Below, one piece after another: positions 27,142-35,465 of a DNA stretch of 64,000 nucleotides. The stretch comes from Chryseobacterium sp. W4I1 (GTDB lineage: Bacteria; Bacteroidota; Bacteroidia; Flavobacteriales; Weeksellaceae). The translations under genes and the position numbers were made by a program. The notes below the pieces were generated by a model. It did no database searches. It saw nothing but the letters and a program-made list of their open reading frames with translations, and was not told the origin of the DNA. The stretch spans positions 2,232,001 through 2,296,000 of the forward strand of contig NZ_JAUSXQ010000001.1 of the NCBI RefSeq assembly GCF_030816115.1, in the 5' to 3' direction. Position 1 is the stretch's first letter, and the number at the start of each line of letters is the position of its first letter.

Positions 27142-27171
27142 AAAACTGCAGTAAGAGGCTACTACAGTTTT
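27142..27171 (-). terminator. Terminator of the alpha-2-macroglobulin gene
   Basis: Arms AAAACTGCAGTA (27142-27153) and TACTACAGTTTT (27160-27171) pair at 11 of 12 positions. The A-run at 27138-27145 becomes a T-run on the minus strand. It is 16 nt past the stop codon. Confidence 0.8.
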
Positions 27172-27187
27172 CTGTTTACTTTATAAA

Positions 27188-30100
27188 TTACTCTGAAATT
27201 GTCACATTGGTTCCTTTTGTATGGGCATTCATCTGCGGAGCATAATAGTTCTGCATCGTTGTGATCCCGTTCGAGAACTTACCGGCTGCATTGGATACAA
27301 GGTCATACTCAAAAACATATTTTCCTTTTGGCATATACTGAATGTAGAAATTGGTGGAAGCATCTTTGGTAGACTGATAATAGCCCAAGCTGTTTTTCCA
27401 TTGATAACCTGACAATGCATCTGTTGGTTCAAATCCTGCGGCACGCATATCTTTAATATGAATGAATTCCATGGCCCGGTCTGTATTCAAGATCATTCTT
27501 ACCGTTACTTTATCCCCCACTTTTAAAGGAGTGTCTGCGGAGATTTTCTGAAGTTCTTCTCCGTTTACCGTTTTCACTTTTTTATAAAGCTCTTTGGTAA
27601 TGGAGATGTAGTTTTCAGAAGATTTAATCTTGTCTAAATCTTCATAATATTGCCAGAACAATCCTCCCTGAACAATTCCAGGACCAGGTTTGGTCACGGT
27701 AACCGTTCCTAAGTTTTTATCTACAACATCGGTTTTCACGGTTGATTTCACATAACCTGTAGCCTGGGTTTGTGGAGCTAATTCTTTTCCGCCCCAAACA
27801 ATCGTTGCTTTATCACTTTCAGCACTTGTCCATGACTTTCCTGAGTTTAAGATTGTGAAGATCGCTTCTGAAGTTCCTCTTGAACTTCCCCATGAGTTAA
27901 CTTCTTTCTGTGTAATCAGCCAGATTTTCATGTCTTCGATCATTTTCTGATCGTTAGGTTTTAATGTGTTGAATGCTTCTAAAGCTCCTGCATGATTCAC
28001 TACTTTAGATCCGAACCAGCCCCAATCGTTTAAGTTCTGTTTCCAGTAAACGCCCTGAGTTTTTGTGTCGGTAGAGGTTTCTTTCAGGTAGTTCATTAAT
28101 TTATCTGAAACGTCTTTTAGGCCGTAATCATCCATCAGTAAAGCGGCACGGTGCAGTCCAAAGAAGGTGAAATCTGTGATCTTAGCTGTTTTTGCCTTCT
28201 GTTTTACCAGTGTTTTCAAAGAAGCTCCTTTTCCTTTAAGAGGATACTCTTTTTCCCAATAGTTTCGGGTATCAAGATAATCAATGGTCCAGTTGTTCCA
28301 GATGTTTTCTTTTTTCGCATCCCAGTATTTGTCGATCTCGTTGTCTACATACTGAACCAGTTTGGTCACGAATTCTTTCTGTTCTGTTCCCTGATAATCT
28401 TTTGCATTACCTTTTAACCACGCATTGATCTTTCCTAGGTTTTTAAGGATGTAAAGAGAGGTCCCGTAAGAACTTGGATATCCCGGATACCAGGAGAAAC
28501 CTCCGTCCGGATTCTGCAGTTTTTTAAGATCATCCCAATCCTGATAGATCGAGTTTCTCATCGTATTGGCGTCAAATAAAAGAGCCAGTTTCTGCATCTG
28601 TTCGCCTTCATTTTTACTTTCCAGCACCCAAGGTGTCTCCTCCAATAGAAGCTGTTTCAGCTCCTGGTTTTTCTCAAGGTTTGAATTCAGTAATCCTTTA
28701 TTCTGGTATTCTTCAAAAACGGTCTTCATTTTTGGGTTTGCTTTAAATATTTCAGAAGCCAAAACATCGGCAAACCATTTATTGAAGATCACATCGGCAG
28801 AACTGTTCTGATCATTTTTCAGGCTTGGTAATGCAAACATAATTTCCCAGATCGGGTTTGTGGTCAATTCCAAAGTATTTGAAACATTGGATATCGTTGT
28901 TGAGTTTGAATTTTTAAGATTATCCAAAACAAATGTCTTGGTTTCACCTTCTTTTACAAATACAGGGACAGCATCCGTTACCAGCATTCTGTTCGGAAGT
29001 ATGGCAACCGCCTGCTGCTCTCCATCTGAATAAGCTCCTGCTTTTGCCACTACTTTTAAAATAATGGAAGAGACATTATTCGGAACTTTTAGTTTCCATG
29101 TTAAAGCGCCATTTCCGTTTTCATTTAAATTAAAGTTCTGTGCTCCTGTATTAATCCCGAATTTGGAAGAAATATTTTCATTGGTAAAAGCATCCAGAAT
29201 CTGAAGTTCTGCGGAACCGCTTAATTTTTTATCGGTAAGGTTAGACAATTTAGACTGAAGATTCAGTTCGTCACCCTCTCTTAAGAATCTTGGATAATTT
29301 GGTGTTACGGAAAACTCTTTCTGAGTCACGACCTGTTTTTCCAATACTGCTGCTCTGGCATCTTTGGTATGAGCTAAGAACATCAGTTTCCATTTGGTCA
29401 ATGCTTCAGGAGAAGTGAATTCAAAATTTACATTTCCTTCTGCATCTGTTTTCAGATCGGGATAGAAGAATGCGGTTTCGTTCAGGTTTTGTCGTACGGG
29501 AACTTTATTTAAACCAGTATCTGTTGGTGCTCCATTATCTACTTTAGGGGCTTTCATAGGTTCTGGAACAACATTTTGAATAACTTCAAGTTTATCCTCC
29601 GCAGCAGCTACTTCGCTTTTTCGTGCCATCTTAGCCCGTCCTGCAATAGGTGAAGGAGGAGGTGCATAAGCAGATGACTTTATACCCTCCTGATTCGCTA
29701 ATCCAACTATTGTTTCAATTTGAATCTCCATTGGATAAATAGATCCATCAAACCAATTAAAATTTGGTATATCGACATATTTTCCATTGTAATATTTCAA
29801 TCTTTTCTGATAGTACTGCTGAAGCAGATATTGTCTGATATCATAAGAAGTCACGATAGAATACGGACTGTATAGATTCTGCCAACCGAAGCTATTTGCG
29901 GCAAACTGATCCAGTGACATATCATACATATTGGCCAGTACTTCTGCATTTACTTTTTCTTTATCGTTTCCTGAGACTTTTACTGTCCATTTCTCTTTTG
30001 AATTGGGTTCCAGTTTATCTCTGAACGTAACGGTTTCAATTTTTAAAGGCTGCTCAGTATCTTTTATTTTTAAAGTAACGGATTGGGTCTGTACATCATT

Positions 30101-33088
30101 GAATGCAGCAATCTGGAACTGGATATTCAAGGCAGATACACCTTTATCTTTTGGAATATCTGTTGTGAATTCCAATACTCCTTTTTTCAGCTGATGAACT
30201 TCTGAGACCGTCTTTCCTGAGCCATCCTGTACAAAAACATTGACCAATGCATCCGGAACTGCTGAATACACATATACTTTTGCTTTTTCCCCTCTTGAAA
30301 ACTCATTTTTAGGCTCAATGACAGTCAGGAAGGTTTTCTGTGAAGGTTTTAAAGCTTCTTTATCCCAGATACTGAAATTCTGGGAAGATTTTATGGTGTC
30401 TTTTCCTTCAATATTATACAGTTCGAGCTGATAATCTCCTGCTTCCAGTTTCCCTAAGTCTAGTTCTGTAGCGGGTTGTTGCAGTCTTTCAGAAATTACT
30501 TTTTCGGCTTTCCAGTTTTTGGTTTCTTCACTTTTATCAAACAGATCGTGTGGGAATTTGCTGATAAATTCTTCTTTTGAATATTTTGGAAGATCCTGAA
30601 CTTCTGCTGCAAAATTATCTCTGAAAATTCTATTGGGTACATTCAGTTTCGACAGTTTTACGTTGTAAGATTTTTTAAGATCCTGTTCGTTATAGTTCTT
30701 GGTTTCTACCTTCAGTATTACATTTTCATCACTGAACGTATTTTTAATGTTATCTGCTTTAATGTAATGTGATACTGAAGCAACTTTCAGCTGCGTATTG
30801 GCTGATTGTGTTTCTCCATTGATATCCGTTACTGACGCATTGATCTCATAATTATCGATCTGTATTCCTTCCAGCTTTTCATCTTTTTTAAGATCGAGAC
30901 GGATGACAAATTCTCCCTTCTCATTGGTCTTGGCTTCGCCAAGGATAGAGTTTTCATTGTCATCGCCTTGGGGATACCACCAGAAATATCTCCATCTGAT
31001 GTTGTGTTTTTTAATCTCATAATTAACGGTCGTATTGCTAAGAGCTACTCCCGAAAACATCATTGCCTTTCCTTTCAGCTCGATGGTCTGGCCGTATTTG
31101 TATTCTTCTTTTACAGGATCAAAAGTGACTTCAAACTTGGGTCTTTTGTATTCTTCAACCCTGATATCTTTGAAACCTTGAGATGCCTCATCGGTTCTGA
31201 GATAAAAAACTCCGTTCAGCTGTCCTTTTGGAAGGATAAAGCTGCCATGGTAAGAACCAAATTCATTGGTTGTAAAATCCTGAGACGTGACATCCTGACC
31301 GTTGGTATCCTGCAGAGTGATCTTTTGCTTCAGGCCTGACGTTACCGATTCTATTTCTTTATCAATTTTTGTATTGATCACCTTGAAATACACGGTTTGT
31401 CCCGGTCTGTAAATGGCTCTGTCTGTAAAAATTTGCGCCTTGGTACGGGTCTGTTTATTAGGATTATAGTCTTCGGCATTTCCTCTGTTTCCATAGACCT
31501 GCATCATTTGGAAATCATTGGTTTTAGGCTGGCGGATCAGGAAAGTTCTGTAATATTCATTGCTGGCTGAGGAAGGAAATTTAAAAACTCCGTTCGCATC
31601 TGTCTTTCCATCTAATTTACTTAAAGTTTTATTGGCAACAAATTCATAGAACGTAAGACTTTCATTTACTGCAGGCCTTCCATTTTCACTGTTAACCAGC
31701 TTCATTTCATTGGAAAGCTGATCACGGTCTGTTTTGGTTTGGTAGATCACCCTGTTTCCGGAAACCAGGAAATAAAAATTCTGTCTCGAATCACTGTCTT
31801 TTGCCTCTGCTCCTGCCACGGAATATTCAACAACATAAACTCCTGATGGAAGAGGCTTGACCTCCAATGAGGTTTTATGCACCTGATAATCTTTAGGATC
31901 CGTAAGCTGGAAAGTTTCTTTTCTTACCAGGTTTTTTTTAACTTTTCCAAAGGTATTGCTGTAAGAATTCTGTACATACTGCATCAATGTTGTAAAATCT
32001 TCTTTTACTTCATAAATGTTCAGAGAGAATTCAGTTACGTTTTTGTGATCCGCTACAAAATGGATTGGCAGATTATTTTGGGTCTGCTGTTCATATTTAA
32101 TAGTAAGAAACGGATTGGTGATCTGGTTTTCTTTATTTCTTATATTTTCGAGAAATGGTGATTTCGGATATTGCTTTTTCGCCTGATCAGCTACTACAAG
32201 AGCTTCTTTCACCTTCTTTTTGTCAATAAGTTCATTCATGATATCTTCCATGATGATCACTTTATAATCGCCTTCCGTATCAGATTTTGCAAGATTCTGC
32301 AATTGCTCAAGCTTGTCTTTACATTGGCTATAATTACAGTTTTCCATCAGCTTTTCCTTCATGAAATACAACCTAGGATTTCCGCTGTTCTGTGCAATCA
32401 GTTCATCAAAAGTAGCATTAATCTGCGTTCTGTTCTCTGTAAGTTCATTCTTTGTAAAAAGTCCGTTTTCAGAAAGGAAACCGATTTTTTTCATGGAATA
32501 CCAATCCAGTAAAGTTGGAAAATAAGCAATATCCTTGTTCTCTGTAAAAATATCTTTATACTTGGCCAGAGAGATTTTCTGCATCTCCTGCTTCTGCTGA
32601 TCAAGTTCATGATAACTCTTTTTCAGATAATTTTTAAAATCAAGTTTACTCCAGATTTCAATTTGAGATACATCCTGGGTATTGATATTCGTTCTTCCGT
32701 TAATTTCCCAGGAATTCTGGTTATAATAGTCCATAAAGAAACCATTCAAAAGGACGTTGTAAACTAACTGATCTCCGCCTTTCAGTTTTGTTTGAGCATC
32801 TTTCAGCTTGGTAAAAAATTTAGAGGCAGCATCATTCTTCTCGTCATCTGTGGTAAGATTGACAACACTGAATTCAGCTTTCAGGGAGCGGATTAGCTGT
32901 ATCGCATTATTTTCTTTCATTGCATGGTTTTGGATGTCTAAAATAATGGGTAGATTGGATTTGTAAGTACCTTTGGCACTATTTTCAGCGACTCTCTTCC
33001 ATTGGTCGTCGTAGTATTTCTGTGCAAAGACCTTTGAAAAGCTCAGCGTTAGAAGCAAAAGCATAAAAATCTTGGAAAATATTTTCAT
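27188..33088 (-). CDS. Alpha-2-macroglobulin family protein, no thioester
   Basis: Very large exported protein (1966 aa) of the bacterial alpha-2-macroglobulin family, thought to trap attacking proteases. Signal peptide (LLLLTLSFSKVFAQ), an N-terminal helical region to about 320, then MG domains with the MG2/MG3 signature (AQIFTDRAIYRPGQTVYFK, about 560-580), an Ala/Pro-rich bait-like linker (about 1165-1230, SAYAPPPSPIAGRAKMARK), the A2M domain (FYPDLKTDAEGNVNFEFTSPEALTKWKLMFLAH), and an alpha/alpha TED domain (about 1380-1740). Where thioester members have CxEQ after the PS-L segment, this one reads ALPSLKNDQNSSADV, so no thioester forms. The final domain includes GYYQSTKDASTNFYIQYMPKG. Its neighbour is ecotin. 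Confidence 0.9.
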   Translation of the reverse strand: MKIFSKIFMLLLLTLSFSKVFAQKYYDDQWKRVAENSAKGTYKSNLPIILDIQNHAMKENNAIQLIRSLKAEFSVVNLTTDDEKNDAASKFFTKLKDAQTKLKGGDQLVYNVLLNGFFMDYYNQNSWEINGRTNINTQDVSQIEIWSKLDFKNYLKKSYHELDQQKQEMQKISLAKYKDIFTENKDIAYFPTLLDWYSMKKIGFLSENGLFTKNELTENRTQINATFDELIAQNSGNPRLYFMKEKLMENCNYSQCKDKLEQLQNLAKSDTEGDYKVIIMEDIMNELIDKKKVKEALVVADQAKKQYPKSPFLENIRNKENQITNPFLTIKYEQQTQNNLPIHFVADHKNVTEFSLNIYEVKEDFTTLMQYVQNSYSNTFGKVKKNLVRKETFQLTDPKDYQVHKTSLEVKPLPSGVYVVEYSVAGAEAKDSDSRQNFYFLVSGNRVIYQTKTDRDQLSNEMKLVNSENGRPAVNESLTFYEFVANKTLSKLDGKTDANGVFKFPSSASNEYYRTFLIRQPKTNDFQMMQVYGNRGNAEDYNPNKQTRTKAQIFTDRAIYRPGQTVYFKVINTKIDKEIESVTSGLKQKITLQDTNGQDVTSQDFTTNEFGSYHGSFILPKGQLNGVFYLRTDEASQGFKDIRVEEYKRPKFEVTFDPVKEEYKYGQTIELKGKAMMFSGVALSNTTVNYEIKKHNIRWRYFWWYPQGDDNENSILGEAKTNEKGEFVIRLDLKKDEKLEGIQIDNYEINASVTDINGETQSANTQLKVASVSHYIKADNIKNTFSDENVILKVETKNYNEQDLKKSYNVKLSKLNVPNRIFRDNFAAEVQDLPKYSKEEFISKFPHDLFDKSEETKNWKAEKVISERLQQPATELDLGKLEAGDYQLELYNIEGKDTIKSSQNFSIWDKEALKPSQKTFLTVIEPKNEFSRGEKAKVYVYSAVPDALVNVFVQDGSGKTVSEVHQLKKGVLEFTTDIPKDKGVSALNIQFQIAAFNDVQTQSVTLKIKDTEQPLKIETVTFRDKLEPNSKEKWTVKVSGNDKEKVNAEVLANMYDMSLDQFAANSFGWQNLYSPYSIVTSYDIRQYLLQQYYQKRLKYYNGKYVDIPNFNWFDGSIYPMEIQIETIVGLANQEGIKSSAYAPPPSPIAGRAKMARKSEVAAAEDKLEVIQNVVPEPMKAPKVDNGAPTDTGLNKVPVRQNLNETAFFYPDLKTDAEGNVNFEFTSPEALTKWKLMFLAHTKDARAAVLEKQVVTQKEFSVTPNYPRFLREGDELNLQSKLSNLTDKKLSGSAELQILDAFTNENISSKFGINTGAQNFNLNENGNGALTWKLKVPNNVSSIILKVVAKAGAYSDGEQQAVAILPNRMLVTDAVPVFVKEGETKTFVLDNLKNSNSTTISNVSNTLELTTNPIWEIMFALPSLKNDQNSSADVIFNKWFADVLASEIFKANPKMKTVFEEYQNKGLLNSNLEKNQELKQLLLEETPWVLESKNEGEQMQKLALLFDANTMRNSIYQDWDDLKKLQNPDGGFSWYPGYPSSYGTSLYILKNLGKINAWLKGNAKDYQGTEQKEFVTKLVQYVDNEIDKYWDAKKENIWNNWTIDYLDTRNYWEKEYPLKGKGASLKTLVKQKAKTAKITDFTFFGLHRAALLMDDYGLKDVSDKLMNYLKETSTDTKTQGVYWKQNLNDWGWFGSKVVNHAGALEAFNTLKPNDQKMIEDMKIWLITQKEVNSWGSSRGTSEAIFTILNSGKSWTSAESDKATIVWGGKELAPQTQATGYVKSTVKTDVVDKNLGTVTVTKPGPGIVQGGLFWQYYEDLDKIKSSENYISITKELYKKVKTVNGEELQKISADTPLKVGDKVTVRMILNTDRAMEFIHIKDMRAAGFEPTDALSGYQWKNSLGYYQSTKDASTNFYIQYMPKGKYVFEYDLVSNAAGKFSNGITTMQNYYAPQMNAHTKGTNVTISE

Positions 33089-33102
33089 AAATGTTATTTT
33101 TG
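33072..33102 (+). promoter_or_regulatory. Candidate promoter of the UbiA-like/recF unit, overlapping the A2M start
   Basis: TTG (33072-33074), 20-bp spacer, TATTTTTG (33095-33102). The box ends only 4 nt before the annotated ATG at 33107, so transcripts would be leaderless or nearly so, or translation starts at the internal Met codon at 33167. The -33 part lies inside the divergent A2M coding region. Confidence 0.45.
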
Positions 33103-33106
33103 ATAA

Positions 33107-33862
33107 ATGAACTTCTTAAAAATACTGAAAAAAACTGTTATAGACAGTCAAATTTATGTCTCATTAATGGGAACTCTTTTTGCAGTATTTTTCATGACAG
33201 AGCAAAACACATTCCGTTTCCCTACTGTTCTGTTTATTTTCATCACCTATTTCAGCGGCTACATTTACACTAAATATCAGTATACCAAGCATTTTTTTAA
33301 AATCATTGTTCTTAATGTCGCAGCAGGTATTGTCTGTGCCTTCCTGATCATCCACAACCATAATGGAATAAGACTTCTGAAATGGTTCATCATCGTCGTT
33401 CTGGGATTGTTGTACAATAGCTTTTTCCTTGAGGTATATATCCGGAAGATCCCTTTGCTGAAAGTTTTTTATGTAGGACTTGTCTGGGCATTGGTCAATT
33501 GCTGGCTTACGCTTCCGGAATTCAGTCTTCCAATTTTCCTGATCAGTTTCTTTTTTATAACTGCCCTCGTTCTCCCATTTGACATCAGGGATATGAAAAG
33601 TGATACGGTACAGACTTTTCCGAAGCTGATTGGCGTTCAGAATACCAAATACATTGCTTATATATTGGTTTTTATCAGCATCCTTATTGCCATATTCTAT
33701 CTTAAACCGATCTATGGGGCCGCATTTTTTCTGTCCGGAATCATTACATATATTCTTATTTATTTCTCTGAAAATAAAAGAGATGACGCTTATTTTTCAT
33801 TCGGTATAGAAACCTGTTCTGCACTTCCTTTTTTATTTCTGCTAATATTGGAGTATTTTTGA
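33107..33862 (+). CDS. UbiA-like prenyltransferase-family membrane protein
   Basis: 251-aa protein with about eight hydrophobic helices. The second Asp-rich motif of UbiA prenyltransferases is clear (LPFDIRDMKSDTVQTFPKLIG: D-x-R-D-x-x-x-D). The usual first motif NDxxD is not visible; the corresponding position reads LLYNSFFLEVYIRKIP. The protein is also shorter than typical UbiA (about 290), so it may be a divergent, possibly non-catalytic member. It is 3 nt upstream of recF, a conserved-looking pairing, and divergently transcribed from the A2M gene with only 18 bp between starts. Confidence 0.72.
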   Translation: MNFLKILKKTVIDSQIYVSLMGTLFAVFFMTEQNTFRFPTVLFIFITYFSGYIYTKYQYTKHFFKIIVLNVAAGIVCAFLIIHNHNGIRLLKWFIIVVLGLLYNSFFLEVYIRKIPLLKVFYVGLVWALVNCWLTLPEFSLPIFLISFFFITALVLPFDIRDMKSDTVQTFPKLIGVQNTKYIAYILVFISILIAIFYLKPIYGAAFFLSGIITYILIYFSENKRDDAYFSFGIETCSALPFLFLLILEYF

Positions 33863-33865
33863 CGA

Positions 33866-34969
33866 ATGATTATCAAGAAGCTTTCCCTTTACAATTTCAA
33901 AAACCATTCGGAGAAGAAGTTTGAATTCTCCCCTCAGATCAACTGTTTTGTGGGAAACAACGGCGCCGGTAAGACCAATATTCTGGACGCATTGCATTAT
34001 CTGTCTGTAGGAAAAAGTTTTTTGGGAAATACCGATACCAATAATATCAAGAGAGAGGAAGACTTTTTTACCATTGATGCTGAAATTCAGAATGAGGACA
34101 GTGACGATGTCATCAAAATTTCCCAGCCTAAAGAAGCCAAAAAGATTATCAAAAAAAATGATAAAAGCTATGACAGGCTTGCGGACCACATTGGCTATTT
34201 GCCCAGCGTAATGATCTCGCCTTATGATTCTAACCTGATTTCAGATTCAGGGGAAAGTCGTAGGAAATTTTTGGATTCTATGATTTCCCAGACGGATTCG
34301 GAATATCTTTTTGACCTGATACAGTACCAAAAAACGGTACAGCAGAGAAATGCCTTATTAAAATATTTTGCTAAAAACAGAACCTGGGATAGAGATTCGT
34401 TGGAGATCTATGATTCTCCGATCACTAAATTCGGGACAAGTATTTTTAAAAAGAGAAGGAACTTTGTAGAAAAACTAGGCCCAATTGTGCAGAACTTTTA
34501 CAGGATTATTTCCGGAGGAAAAGAAACCGTTTCTGTTCAATACCAGTCTGATCTTAGTGAAGGCTTCGACTCCGCTGAATCTGGTGGGGCTTTTCAAAAG
34601 CTTTTAGCAGAAAGTATTGAAAGGGACCGAATGCTGACTTATACTTCGAAAGGGATTCATAAGGACGATCTTATTTTTGAAATGGACCATGTTCTGATTA
34701 AGAAAATCGGTTCGCAGGGACAGCAAAAATCTTTTCTGATCTCCTTAAAGCTGGCACAGATGAGTCTTGTGAAGGAGCTGACTAAGAAAACGCCGATCCT
34801 TCTTCTTGATGATATTTTTGACAAGCTTGATGATACGCGTGTTTCACAATTGATAGAGCTTGTAAACCAGGAGAGTTTCGGACAGATTTTTATTACGGAT
34901 ACACACAGGGAACGTACGGAAAGCGTGGTAAAGAAAATTAATGAGGAGAGTATAATATTTGATGTTTGA
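33866..34969 (+). CDS. recF: DNA replication/repair protein RecF
   Basis: 367-aa SMC-like ATPase that loads RecA at single-strand gaps together with RecO and RecR. N-terminus MIIKKLSLYNFKNHSEKKFEF; Walker A GNNGAGKTNILDALHYL (about 31-47); a middle lobe with the ISPYDSNLISDSGESRRKFLDSMI region; signature IGSQGQQKSFLISLKLAQ; Walker B PILLLDDIFDKLDDTR; and a D-loop/switch with TDTHRE. All ATPase motifs are intact. It starts 3 nt after the UbiA-like gene. Confidence 0.97.
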   Translation: MIIKKLSLYNFKNHSEKKFEFSPQINCFVGNNGAGKTNILDALHYLSVGKSFLGNTDTNNIKREEDFFTIDAEIQNEDSDDVIKISQPKEAKKIIKKNDKSYDRLADHIGYLPSVMISPYDSNLISDSGESRRKFLDSMISQTDSEYLFDLIQYQKTVQQRNALLKYFAKNRTWDRDSLEIYDSPITKFGTSIFKKRRNFVEKLGPIVQNFYRIISGGKETVSVQYQSDLSEGFDSAESGGAFQKLLAESIERDRMLTYTSKGIHKDDLIFEMDHVLIKKIGSQGQQKSFLISLKLAQMSLVKELTKKTPILLLDDIFDKLDDTRVSQLIELVNQESFGQIFITDTHRERTESVVKKINEESIIFDV

Positions 34970-34971
34970 TG

Positions 34972-35113
34972 AGGTTTCTGAGTACGAGATTCGGGATTTG
35001 GAGTTAGAGTTGATATTCAGTCTTAAAAATATTGTAATTTTGAAATTACTCCGTAATCCACATTTAACTGCATTACCTCGAAACTCAACACACGAAACCC
35101 GCAACTCGCTACC
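34972..35113. repeat. Inverted pair of degenerate heptamer tracts
   Basis: Plus-strand heptamers in phase at 34972-35013 (GAGATTC, GGGATTT, GGAGTTA, GAGTTGA) face minus-strand heptamers at 35073-35113 (GAGTTGC, GGGTTTC, GTGTGTT, GAGTTTC, GAGGTAA) across a 59-bp centre. Together they fill the recF-DUF721 gap and touch the DUF721 start codon. Same theme as 22154-22258. Confidence 0.7.
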
Positions 35114-35410
35114 ATGAAGAAGAATAAAAAACGTGAATTTCAATCCTCAGAACTTGTAAAATCTTTTGCAAGAATTCATGGTTTTGAACATAAGCTGATT
35201 GCCTTTGAAATTAAAGATTATCTTGACGACTATCTTGATGAAAGCCTTTTTAAGGAGATCCGAAGTGTAGGTATTGAAAACAAATGTATCAGGATCAAAA
35301 TAGACTCTCCTCTGCTTAAGCATGATTTTCAGATGCGTAAAAGTTTCTATCTCAAAAAGTTTCAGGATAAGTTTGGTGAAGATAAATTTGATGATCTTCA
35401 GATCATTTAA
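35114..35410 (+). CDS. DUF721 (DciA-like) protein
   Basis: 98-aa protein whose C-terminal half (GIENKCIRIKIDSPLLKHDFQMRKSFYLKKFQDKFG) matches the KH-like DUF721 domain of DciA, the loader of the replicative helicase in bacteria lacking DnaC/DnaI. The N-terminal part is basic. Association of DUF721 genes with recF is common, which supports the call. The start codon immediately follows a repeat element, so no ribosome-binding sequence is recognisable. Confidence 0.8.
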   Translation: MKKNKKREFQSSELVKSFARIHGFEHKLIAFEIKDYLDDYLDESLFKEIRSVGIENKCIRIKIDSPLLKHDFQMRKSFYLKKFQDKFGEDKFDDLQII

Positions 35411-35465
35411 GCTCTGTTAAACAAGTATTAGTATTAAGCAGCAATATAAATTCAACTTAAATTGG

